Below the pieces are notes generated by a model that worked only from the letters and a program-made list of their open reading frames with translations, was not told the DNA's origin and did not search any database. 50,737 nt of DNA from Candidatus Riflebacteria bacterium HGW-Riflebacteria-1 (GTDB lineage: Bacteria > Muiribacteriota > Ozemobacteria > Ozemobacterales > Ozemobacteraceae), in contig PGYB01000028.1 in the NCBI GenBank assembly GCA_002839445.1, positions 1 to 50,737 of the forward strand, written 5' to 3'. A program made the position numbers and the translations under genes. Shown in pieces: positions 40,525-48,192 of the stretch. How positions within the stretch are numbered: the stretch's first letter is position 1; every line of letters begins with the position of its first letter.

Positions 40525-41949
40525 ATGCAGGAAGCGGTCATATTGCAACAGGAATTTAAAAACGTAGAGGGCTATCAGGCCCAGTGGAATCGCCTTAAAG
40601 AAGGCAGTGAGGGTTTGCAGAAAATTCTGCAGGTCATCGAAAAACCAGCAACTGCGCTGGTTTTTAGCCATGACGACCCGGATGGAGTTACCAGCGGTCT
40701 GATTTTCAAGCGCACGCTCGAAAAAAAGGGCTGGAAGGTGACCTACAAGTTGCCAGAAGGTTTTATGCTGCAGCCAGAACAGCTGGAGCAGGCGATGAAA
40801 GAATGTCCCGCCGCCAGTGCCATCTTTCTGCTCGACAAGGGCACTCTCGCTCCTTATGATAAATACGCTGACAAACTGCCAGTCTATCTGATTGACCACC
40901 ACCCGGCCCCCGCGCTTCCGACCAAATGCGTGTATTTCAACCCAAGCGTGCCGGCATACACCTGGTGCTCGACTTCGATTCTTGCGCACGGTATCGCCAC
41001 TCTCGCCGGCACTCGCGACGACTATGACGATTTCCTCTGCCTGATGGGCCTCAAAGGTGACTGGGCGATTGAACCGGTAATTGGCATGCTCTCAGACTTT
41101 GCCAAGCCATTTTTCGTCGAATACGGGCCGAAGTTCAAGAATCTGCTGACTCTCGTCAAAGAACGCCCGACGCAGTTTGATTTTGAGCAGCGCGATTACA
41201 CATCACTGCTTTCGCGGGTAACTGAATTCGTGCATGCCACCGGCGGCGGCGGATTTTCTTACTTCTATCACGATCGCGAAGAGAGCCTCAAAGACGTAAA
41301 CCACGCCGAATGCATCGCAACAGCTCTTGGCGCAATCGCTGACAAAGCCGGCCAGCTACAGAAGATCAAGAGTCTCGATGAATTCGTAGCTCTGCTGCCG
41401 CAGCCACAAAAGGGCCTTCTTGAAAAGATTTTCAACTATTTCCTGCAGGACTGGGAAAGTGCGAGCAGCATGCTCAATTCATCAACACGCGCGCTGCAGC
41501 TTGGCGACACCGCGATCTATCTGTTCGTCGGTCCCAAGGTGCCGTTGCTGCCAATGATTGGCTCGATCAAACTGTTTGAACTCAGACAGAAAGCCGGCGA
41601 CAAACTTGCTCAGATCATCATGGTCAGTTCGGTCAGCTCAGATTACACGCACGTTTCAGTGCGCGGCTCTGGCGATCGCGTTCACTCTGGCAAGATCTGC
41701 GGCGAACTGCAGGATTCAATGCAGGCCCGCTACGCTGAGTATAAAGACAAAATAAGCGGCGGCGGCCACCCCAAGGCTGCTGAATGTACGTTTAAGACCG
41801 ACAAAGTGTCGTTTATGAATGTGCTGACCAGAGTTACCGAAGTTCTCAGCGAAATGCAGGCACTCGACGCTCAGGCGCGAACCGGCACTCTCAACGACAC
41901 TCAAAAAGCCAGAGCTGACAAGCTTGGCCTCGAATATCTCAAAAACTAA
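40525..41949 (+). CDS. DHH/DHHA1 phosphoesterase (RecJ/NrnA-like)
   Basis: A 474-residue phosphoesterase. After a helical N-terminus of about 42 residues, the DHH domain has motif I SHDDPDG (H49, D51, D53), motif II with D104 in LLDKG and motif III IDHHPAP (D124, H125, H126). The DHHA1 substrate domain ends with SGGGHPKAAE (about residue 412). These enzymes hydrolyse single-stranded DNA, short oligonucleotides or cyclic dinucleotides using Mn2+. The middle part (residues about 190-300) is unusual. It heads an operon with a Clp1-like kinase, so an RNA or DNA end-processing role is plausible. It is not the standard RecJ, which carries an OB fold at the end. Confidence 0.85.
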   Translation: MQEAVILQQEFKNVEGYQAQWNRLKEGSEGLQKILQVIEKPATALVFSHDDPDGVTSGLIFKRTLEKKGWKVTYKLPEGFMLQPEQLEQAMKECPAASAIFLLDKGTLAPYDKYADKLPVYLIDHHPAPALPTKCVYFNPSVPAYTWCSTSILAHGIATLAGTRDDYDDFLCLMGLKGDWAIEPVIGMLSDFAKPFFVEYGPKFKNLLTLVKERPTQFDFEQRDYTSLLSRVTEFVHATGGGGFSYFYHDREESLKDVNHAECIATALGAIADKAGQLQKIKSLDEFVALLPQPQKGLLEKIFNYFLQDWESASSMLNSSTRALQLGDTAIYLFVGPKVPLLPMIGSIKLFELRQKAGDKLAQIIMVSSVSSDYTHVSVRGSGDRVHSGKICGELQDSMQARYAEYKDKISGGGHPKAAECTFKTDKVSFMNVLTRVTEVLSEMQALDAQARTGTLNDTQKARADKLGLEYLKN

Positions 41950-41960
41950 AGGAAAAGCTG

Positions 41961-42377
41961 ATGTCATTCAAAGAAACCGACTTTCCCGCTCTGATAAAGT
42001 ATCTTAAAAAGATCGTCGAAGAAGAAAAAGATCCGATACTCGTAAAAGAGCTGGTAACCCAGTTGGTCAAAATGTACGAAGAAGTCCCCTTGTATCCCGG
42101 TATTGTGAACATGTGTATCTTTGGCGTTGCCAAAAATATTAAGCCCGAAGAAGTTCAGGTTGGTCAGCGCGTTTTCATCAGAAACCGCGAAGACTGCTTC
42201 TGTGGCACTGTCGACAAGAAAGAGGGCGATGGCATCGTTCTTAAAGGCGTGAAATCAGTGACCAGCGAAGACGAGCTCGACCTTGGTTATCGCGAAATGG
42301 AAAAAGTAACCGTTATCAACAACGACGCTCTCAAGGAAATGTGGCCGTCACTGGTATTCGACAAGGGGCAAAAGTAA
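41961..42377 (+). CDS. Small protein of unknown function between DHH and Clp1-like genes
   Basis: A 138-residue soluble protein. Residues 1-60 are helical (FPALIKYLKKIVEEEKD, KELVTQLVKMYEEV). Residues about 72-125 look like a small beta barrel (VGQRVFIRNREDCFCGTVD, then GIVLKGVKSVTSED and KVTVIN), faintly like an Sm/SH3-type fold. I do not recognise a family. It starts 11 bases after the DHH gene with AAAGGAAA upstream, and its TAA overlaps the next ATG by one base (TAATG), so it is tightly coupled to the kinase and may be its partner. Confidence 0.7.
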   Translation: MSFKETDFPALIKYLKKIVEEEKDPILVKELVTQLVKMYEEVPLYPGIVNMCIFGVAKNIKPEEVQVGQRVFIRNREDCFCGTVDKKEGDGIVLKGVKSVTSEDELDLGYREMEKVTVINNDALKEMWPSLVFDKGQK

Positions 42378-43630
42378 TGCAGATTAACCTTAAGAAGAAT
42401 GAATTCTATCTGTTGGATGGCCCTGCCAGCGTAAAAATCGACTCGGGCGCGATCGAAATTATCGCCGCCCGACTCGCTGCCGGTGAAAAAATCAACGTTC
42501 CGGTTGGCAAGAAAATTCCCTTGCTCGGTATTGATGACGCAGCGCTGACTATTGAAGCGCCTGCCGAAGCTTTGACCAAAATGGAAGCCAGCTCGATTCC
42601 CGACGAATGGGATGAACTTGCCGACAAAATCGCTGCCGAAAAGAAACCGGGGACTCTCTACAAGATTCTCGTGCTTGGCGAAGTAGATACTGGCAAGACT
42701 TTTTTCAGCACTTATCTTGCTAACAGGCTTCTCGCCAAGGTCGGCAAGACTGCTATTCTCGACTGCGACAGTGGCCAGTCTGACATCGGCTGCCCCGGAA
42801 CATTTGGCATGCTGCTGCTTGCCAAACCGGCTATTTTCCTGACTGAACTCGAACCAACCCACATGTATCTGCTCGGCGCACATTCGCCGGGCCTGCACTT
42901 TGTACCGGCTTTGACCGGTCTGGTAGAGATGCTGCGCAAGGCCGAAAAAGAAGCTGATGCGCTGATCATAGACACCACTGGATGGGTACAGGGCGACGGT
43001 GGCCGTGCCATCAAAAAAGCCAAACTTGACATAGTTCAGCCCGACAAGGTTGTGCTGATGCAGCGTGGAATCGAACTTGAACACCTGGTAAGACACCTGC
43101 CCGCCGAAAAAATCGTACGTCTGCCAGTCTCTAAAAAAGCAACGTCGACCAGCCAGATGGACCGCAAAGAATTGCGTGAACTGGTAAGCCGCCGCTACTT
43201 TGCCGATGCAAAAGTGTTTGAGATTCCATTCAGACAGGTATTTACTGACCGCTGTTATTTTCTCACCGGTAACAAGATCGAACTCGAGGGTACACTCCAC
43301 GCCGAGAAGCTTTCAGGCTGGGAGGGCACATTTATCGTTACTTCGGGTCCGCTGCTGCCAGAAATGATAAAAAGCTGGCCAAAGGATCTTGGCATGCTGC
43401 GCACCTTCATTGCCGGTCAGGAAAAGGGACTGATGGTCGCTCTTCTCGATGCCGACCAGAACATGCTGGCCATTGCCAGACTCGAAGAGATGGACTTTCT
43501 TAACAACAACTTCCGGCTGCGCTCTAACTTCAAGGGCGATACCGGCAAGATCAAGGGCATTCAGTTTGGTTCGCTCAAGCTCACTGAAGCTGGCAACGAA
43601 GCCGGTTTCATTGAACCCGGCGCCTTCTGA
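42377..43630 (+). CDS. Clp1/Grc3-like polynucleotide 5'-kinase
   Basis: A 417-residue protein of the Clp1/Grc3/Nol9 P-loop kinase family. The N-terminal beta domain has the family's LDGPASVKIDSGAIEI pattern (residues 13-28). The kinase core has Walker A GEVDTGKT (101-108), the strand LDCDSGQSDIGCPGT (128-142, matching the family's D-x-D-x-G-Q-S-x-I-x-x-P-G-T), DTTGWVQGDGGRAIKKAK as the lid and DIVQPDKVVLMQ. A C-terminal beta domain follows. Family members phosphorylate the 5'-OH of RNA (eukaryotes and archaea), so a bacterial homologue joined to a DHH phosphoesterase is notable. Start ATG 42377 overlaps the previous stop by one base. Confidence 0.85.
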   Translation: MQINLKKNEFYLLDGPASVKIDSGAIEIIAARLAAGEKINVPVGKKIPLLGIDDAALTIEAPAEALTKMEASSIPDEWDELADKIAAEKKPGTLYKILVLGEVDTGKTFFSTYLANRLLAKVGKTAILDCDSGQSDIGCPGTFGMLLLAKPAIFLTELEPTHMYLLGAHSPGLHFVPALTGLVEMLRKAEKEADALIIDTTGWVQGDGGRAIKKAKLDIVQPDKVVLMQRGIELEHLVRHLPAEKIVRLPVSKKATSTSQMDRKELRELVSRRYFADAKVFEIPFRQVFTDRCYFLTGNKIELEGTLHAEKLSGWEGTFIVTSGPLLPEMIKSWPKDLGMLRTFIAGQEKGLMVALLDADQNMLAIARLEEMDFLNNNFRLRSNFKGDTGKIKGIQFGSLKLTEAGNEAGFIEPGAF

Positions 43631-43640
43631 TCAGCTTTCA

Positions 43641-43679
43641 CAAAACCTGCCTGCGCAACTTGCGCAGGCAGGTTTTTTT
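43641..43679 (+). terminator. Strong intrinsic terminator of the DHH/Clp1 operon
   Basis: AAAACCTGCCTGCGCA (43642-43657) pairs with TGCGCAGGCAGGTTTT (43661-43676) around a 3-base loop and ends in a run of seven T. Confidence 0.95.
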
Positions 43680-43850
43680 ATGCTTCATACACAAAGTAGC
43701 AGGTGCGTTTTGTGCACGTCGCGTCGACCTTCGGCATGATGCAAGTCAGCTGCCCGGGGTATGTTGTGATAGCGGGTAAAACAGGTTCAACGTGGCCATT
43801 GAGGCTGAAAAGCGCATTGTGATTGACTCGAATTTTTTTCGAAAAATGCT

Positions 43851-43880
43851 TTGACTTCGCGCCCTGAAATGTGGTGTAAT
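43851..43880 (+). promoter_or_regulatory. Promoter of nrdD-nrdG
   Basis: TTGACT (43851-43856), an 18-base spacer and TGTAAT (43875-43880). The expected transcript start is near 43,887, leaving a leader of about 165 bases. Confidence 0.75.
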
Positions 43881-43994
43881 CTAACCCTACAAATTAAGCG
43901 AGAATTAAAGTTTGCTACAGAAAAAATTTACAACATAACAGACTTTAGTTGCTCAGAGTCACGTTCTTAGTTTTCCAGAATTTTTTTCCCATAC

Positions 43995-44013
43995 ATTCTG
44001 TCGTGTACAGAAT
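43995..44013 (+). promoter_or_regulatory. Palindromic candidate operator in the nrdD leader
   Basis: ATTCTGT (43995-44001) and ACAGAAT (44007-44013) form a perfect inverted repeat with a 5-base centre, and a related half site CCAGAATTTT lies about 20 bases upstream. The position, downstream of the promoter and 40 bases before the ATG, suits repression. The cognate regulator is unknown. Confidence 0.45.
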
Positions 44014-44054
44014 TTTTGCCGTGCATTTTTTATCAACAACAACAGGGAGCAGTC

Positions 44055-46247
44055 ATGAAGCAGGGTCGCGAATTGCAGTTCATCGAAAACCGCCAGGGCA
44101 ACATAGTACCATTCAATCCAGAAAAAATTCGGGCAGCCATCGAGAAGGCCGGCAGAGCCACCGGCGAATTTGGTATGGTTGACTCGATGCGTATGGCCAG
44201 CCAGGTAATCAATATTCTGGCGCATCGTCATCAATCGGGTACACCAAACGTTGAAGAGGTTCAGGATGTCGTTGAACATGTCTTGATTGCAAACAACTAT
44301 TTTACTACCAACCGTTCTTACATTGTTTATCGCGAACAGCACAAGCAGATGCGCGAAGGCCGCAGATCAATGGTTGACAGCATCAGTTCGATCAATGAGT
44401 ATCTTGGTCATCAGGACTGGCGCGTAAATGCCAATGCTAACCAGGGCTATTCCCTCGGCGGCCTGATTCTTAATGTAGCAGGCAAGGTAACTGCCAATTA
44501 CTGGTTGTCACATGTCTATACGCCAGAAATCGGTGATGCCCACCGTGAAGGCGACATGCACATTCACGACCTCGACATGCTCTCTGGTTATTGCGCCGGC
44601 TGGTCTCTGCGAACCCTTCTGCAGGAAGGATTCAACGGCGTTCCCGGTAAGGTAGAATCTGCTCCTCCCAAGCATTTTTCGAGTGCACTCGGTCAGATGG
44701 TAAACTTTCTTGGCACCCTTCAGAACGAATGGGCTGGTGCACAGGCGTTCTCGTCTTTCGACACATATCTTGCTCCATTTGTCAGACTCGACGGCATTGG
44801 TTATGACGAAGTTTTTCAGGGCATTCAGGAATTTGTCTACAATCTGAATGTGCCATCACGCTGGGGTACCCAGACGCCATTCACCAACCTGACCCTCGAC
44901 TGGAACTGCCCCGAAGACCTGCAAACCCAGCATCCGCTCATTGGCGGCAAACACACTGATTTTACTTACGGCGAACTGCAGGCAGAAATGGACCTTATCA
45001 ACCGCGCCTTTATCGACGTGATGAGCATGGGCGACAATAAGGGCCGTGCTTTCACTTTCCCGATCCCGACCTACAACATTACCAAAGACTTTGACTGGGA
45101 GCATCCCAACTGCAAGCCTCTTTTCGAAATGACAGCCAAATATGGTCTGCCATATTTCCAGAACTTTATCAACTCTGATCTTGAGCCCAAAATGGTCAGA
45201 TCAATGTGCTGCCGCCTGCAACTCGATCTTCGCGAACTGCTCAAGCGGGGCAATGGCCTGTTTGGTTCTGCTGAACAGACCGGTTCTATTGGTGTTGTCA
45301 CCATAAATCTCGCCCGTCTTGGCTATATGTACAAGGGTAATTACGAGGCGCTGACCACCCGTCTCGAACACCTCATGGAACTCTCCAAAAAGAGCCTCGA
45401 AGTTAAGCGCAAAGTTATTCAGGCCCGCATAGACAGCGGTCTGTTTCCTTACACGCGACGCTACCTCGGCACCTTGCGCAGCCATTTCTCTACCATCGGT
45501 ATTAATGGCATGAATGAATGCATTCGCAATTACTCAGAGAATGACTATGACATCTCGAAGCCGGAAGGCGTTGAGCTGGCGCAGAAGATTCTCGATTTCA
45601 TGCGCGAAAAGATCGTGCAATACCAGGTCGAAACCGGCCATCTCTACAATCTCGAAGCAACTCCAGCCGAAGGCGCTACCCATCGCTTTGCCCGCGAAGA
45701 TCGCAAGCGTTTCCCCGACATTCTTCAGGCCGGCACGCCGCAGGCAGCCTACTATACCAATTCAAGCCAGCTGCCGGTTGACTACCAGGGCGATCTGTTT
45801 GATGTTATGCGCCATCAGGAAAAGCTGCAGACCAAGTATACCGGTGGTACCGTTCTGCATCTTTATGTCGGCGAACGCATTCCAGATGCTGAGTCGTGCA
45901 AGCGTCTTGTTCAAAAGACTCTCACCCAGTTCCGTCTGCCTTATATCACTATTACTCCTACTTTCAGCGTGTGCCCGAAACATGGTTACATTGCCGGTGA
46001 ACATCAGTTCTGCCCGACCTGTGATGCTGTTGAGACACGCAAGACGGTAGCCATCGCCCAGGCTGAAGGCCAGGAAATGGCACCTGAGAACGTGGTTCTC
46101 GCCGAAGAAAATCGCCAGGTCTGCGAAGTCTGGACTCGCGTAATGGGCTATTTCCGCCCGGTATCGCAGTTCAACGCCGGCAAGAAGAGCGAATACCGCG
46201 AACGCGTGCTTATGCGGCCCACTGAGCTGGTAAGAGAAGTCGTCTGA
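44055..46247 (+). CDS. nrdD: Anaerobic (class III) ribonucleoside-triphosphate reductase
   Basis: A 730-residue glycyl-radical enzyme that reduces ribonucleoside triphosphates to deoxy forms, normally with formate as reductant. ATG at 44055 follows GGGAG. The N-terminal ATP cone (residues about 5-95, with GNIVPFNPEKI) gives allosteric control of overall activity. The thiyl-radical cysteine lies in VRSMCCRLQL. The C-terminus has the zinc site CPKHGY...CPTCD and the radical segment RVMGYFRP, where the glycine is oxidised by the activase. It shows the organism makes DNA precursors without oxygen. NrdG follows after 4 bases. Confidence 0.96.
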   Translation: MKQGRELQFIENRQGNIVPFNPEKIRAAIEKAGRATGEFGMVDSMRMASQVINILAHRHQSGTPNVEEVQDVVEHVLIANNYFTTNRSYIVYREQHKQMREGRRSMVDSISSINEYLGHQDWRVNANANQGYSLGGLILNVAGKVTANYWLSHVYTPEIGDAHREGDMHIHDLDMLSGYCAGWSLRTLLQEGFNGVPGKVESAPPKHFSSALGQMVNFLGTLQNEWAGAQAFSSFDTYLAPFVRLDGIGYDEVFQGIQEFVYNLNVPSRWGTQTPFTNLTLDWNCPEDLQTQHPLIGGKHTDFTYGELQAEMDLINRAFIDVMSMGDNKGRAFTFPIPTYNITKDFDWEHPNCKPLFEMTAKYGLPYFQNFINSDLEPKMVRSMCCRLQLDLRELLKRGNGLFGSAEQTGSIGVVTINLARLGYMYKGNYEALTTRLEHLMELSKKSLEVKRKVIQARIDSGLFPYTRRYLGTLRSHFSTIGINGMNECIRNYSENDYDISKPEGVELAQKILDFMREKIVQYQVETGHLYNLEATPAEGATHRFAREDRKRFPDILQAGTPQAAYYTNSSQLPVDYQGDLFDVMRHQEKLQTKYTGGTVLHLYVGERIPDAESCKRLVQKTLTQFRLPYITITPTFSVCPKHGYIAGEHQFCPTCDAVETRKTVAIAQAEGQEMAPENVVLAEENRQVCEVWTRVMGYFRPVSQFNAGKKSEYRERVLMRPTELVREVV

Positions 46248-46251
46248 TTAA

Positions 46252-46998
46252 ATGAAAAAATGTCCTGAACAACTTCTGGTCGGGGGCTTGCAGCCCCTGA
46301 CCATGATAGACTTCCCGGGCCGGCTGTCGAGTGTGGTATTTACCCAGGGCTGTAACCTGCGTTGTCGCTTCTGCTACAACCGTGGTCTGTTGCCAGATAC
46401 CGCGCATGATATGCTTTCCTGGAAGTCGATCACCGACTTTCTCAAAGATCGTCAGGGGTTCATCGAGGCCGTAGTATTCAGCGGCGGTGAGCCATGCGGG
46501 CAGAGCGTGCTGCTCGATGCCATGCGCGAAGTTAGAGAGCTCGGTTTTGAAATCGCTCTGCATACCAATGGTTTTTTTCCAGCTGTTGTTGAACAGGCGC
46601 TTTCTGAGAGGCTTCTGCAATTTGTTGCCGTTGATTTTAAGGCGCCGTTCGAACGCTATGAGGCGGTAACCCGACAAAGTATCGTTGCTGCAGACTTTGG
46701 CCGCCTCGCAGATTTACTGGTAGCCGCTGGTGTAAAACACGAGTATCGCACGACGGTTCACCCCGGCCTGCTCAGCGATTCAGATATAATGAACATGGCC
46801 GACTGGCTTTGCGAAAAAAAGATCGGCAGTTACGCGATTCAAAAGTTCAAGCACGGCGAGGCTCTCGACGCCACACTGCAACCGGTTACTGCAGCCTGTC
46901 TGCAGCCGGCAACGCTTTTTAAGCTGCGCTCACGCTTTACTGATTTTACTCTGCGTGCCGACGCCAGCGACGACGCCATATTACAGAAAGTGGCTTGA
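46252..46998 (+). CDS. nrdG: Anaerobic ribonucleotide reductase activating radical SAM protein
   Basis: A 248-residue radical SAM activase that uses SAM and a 4Fe-4S cluster to make the glycyl radical on NrdD. The cluster motif CNLRCRFC is C34, C38, C41, preceded by the family entry TMIDFPGRLSSVVF. The GGE-type SAM-binding segment SGGEPCGQ and the ALHTNG strand follow. At 248 residues it is longer than E. coli NrdG (about 155), matching the long variant found with NrdD in many anaerobes. It starts 4 bases after the nrdD stop, so the two are cotranscribed. Confidence 0.93.
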   Translation: MKKCPEQLLVGGLQPLTMIDFPGRLSSVVFTQGCNLRCRFCYNRGLLPDTAHDMLSWKSITDFLKDRQGFIEAVVFSGGEPCGQSVLLDAMREVRELGFEIALHTNGFFPAVVEQALSERLLQFVAVDFKAPFERYEAVTRQSIVAADFGRLADLLVAAGVKHEYRTTVHPGLLSDSDIMNMADWLCEKKIGSYAIQKFKHGEALDATLQPVTAACLQPATLFKLRSRFTDFTLRADASDDAILQKVA

Positions 46999-47008
46999 AT
47001 AGGCTGAT

Positions 47009-48121
47009 TCAGCGCAGCAGCGCTTTATAAACCTGCAGGTGCAGATACAGCTCTTTTTCGGCTGTGTAGCTCTGGGCAACTATTCTGGCGGCTCTTTGCC
47101 CGACTTCGCTTGCCTGACCAGGATTGTCGAGCAGAAAGCGTAGTTTGTTGGTAAAATCTTCGCCATCGTGAATTCGCGCAAAGCTGCCAGGCCCGGGCGA
47201 AGTAAAATATAGCCAGCCGTTTCCCAGGCCTTGAAAAGTCTCTTCATTTTTGATAAAGGCATGATTGCCGTAAACATCGGCAGCCAGCACCGGTCGACCC
47301 GTCTGCATCGCGCTCAAAAGGAACGGGTTGTAGCCCTCTGCATGCGAAACATTGATAAAGACCTCTGCCTGACGGTACAGAAATGGCAGCAGGCCATCTT
47401 CGGGGCGGTCAATCAGCCTGATCCATGGACGCCCAGGTATCTCTGCCACCACCTGTTTTTGATAGTCAGTATCAAAAGGCGTTTTAAAGATGATCAGGCG
47501 CAGCTCAGGGTAGTCGGGTATCAGCTTTTCGAGGTAATGAATGGCAAAAATTACGTTCTTGGCTGGCAACAGCCCGCCTTCGAGTATTATCAGCCGCTCA
47601 CCCTTGCTAAAGCCAAAATGTTCGCGCGGAAAGTCAAATTCTGAATTAAATGGCGCAATGCCGGGCGCAATTACTTCGATCTCGGTATTGATCATCAGCC
47701 GTGACTTAATGAATTTGCCCATCTGCGGGTAAGGCACGATCACCTTGCGGGCGAATTCGAGCACTTCCTGCAGTTGCGGGCGCAATACACTGTTATACAT
47801 GTCGATATAAGCGTCAAGCCCAGTGCAGGTAACTACCAGCGGCAGGCGCGCTTTTTCTGCGAGCTTGTGGCAGGGCATGCCGGCCTTGGCCGCGTGAAAT
47901 GCGTGAATCAGCGAAGGCGTTCCCTTTATGGCGTCAAAGGGGTAGGGGTCATCAGTGGTGAATTCGCGGGTGTGGCAAGGCAGAGTAGTCAGAGAACCGA
48001 TAAGGCGCTTCGAGATTTCTTTTTCTTCTATGTTGCCTGTATCGCCAGAAGGAACACCGAAGTAAATATTCAAACGGTAACTCGCTTTCGAGGGTTTCTT
48101 GACTTTGTCAGGGTAGAACAA
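47009..48121 (-). CDS. Glycosyltransferase, GT4-type GT-B fold
   Basis: About 370 residues from a TTG at 48121, or 354 from a TTG at 48073, where the first beta strand NIYFGVPSGDTG begins; no good ribosome binding site decides and the region before 48,100 also holds the promoter of the neighbour. The N-terminal half has the TGLDAYIDMYN segment; the C-terminal half has the nucleotide-sugar core ILEGGLLPAKN, and the E-x7-E element NVSHAEGYNPFLLSAMQTG. It would move a sugar from a nucleotide or lipid donor; the acceptor is unknown. It stands alone on the minus strand, convergent with nrdG. Confidence 0.8.
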   Translation of the reverse strand: MFYPDKVKKPSKASYRLNIYFGVPSGDTGNIEEKEISKRLIGSLTTLPCHTREFTTDDPYPFDAIKGTPSLIHAFHAAKAGMPCHKLAEKARLPLVVTCTGLDAYIDMYNSVLRPQLQEVLEFARKVIVPYPQMGKFIKSRLMINTEIEVIAPGIAPFNSEFDFPREHFGFSKGERLIILEGGLLPAKNVIFAIHYLEKLIPDYPELRLIIFKTPFDTDYQKQVVAEIPGRPWIRLIDRPEDGLLPFLYRQAEVFINVSHAEGYNPFLLSAMQTGRPVLAADVYGNHAFIKNEETFQGLGNGWLYFTSPGPGSFARIHDGEDFTNKLRFLLDNPGQASEVGQRAARIVAQSYTAEKELYLHLQVYKALLR

Positions 48122-48128
48122 TTATAAA
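48099..48128 (+). promoter_or_regulatory. Promoter of the phosphofructokinase gene
   Basis: TTGACT (48099-48104), an 18-base spacer and TATAAA (48123-48128). The leader is about 58 bases. The -35 box lies in the start region of the divergent glycosyltransferase. Confidence 0.75.
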
Positions 48129-48192
48129 CTACAGAATACTATAACAAAGTCCAGCTCCTTTGAAAACATGCAAAATTGAGAAAGGCTCGATA

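Larger units (their letters stand above)
43680..44054 (+). other. Regulatory stretch upstream of nrdD
   Basis: No gene. It contains a GC-rich patch at 43,700-43,790, a strong promoter at 43851-43880 and a palindrome at 43995-44013, so the nrdD transcript has a leader of about 165 bases. No NrdR box was recognised with certainty and no known riboswitch fits the leader. Confidence 0.6.

Noticed and set aside
43743..43754. Cobalamin riboswitch: AAGTCAGCTGCC resembles the B12 box upstream of nrdD
   Set aside because: The central GAGAC bases of the box are missing and the required upstream half would overlap the terminator and the kinase gene.
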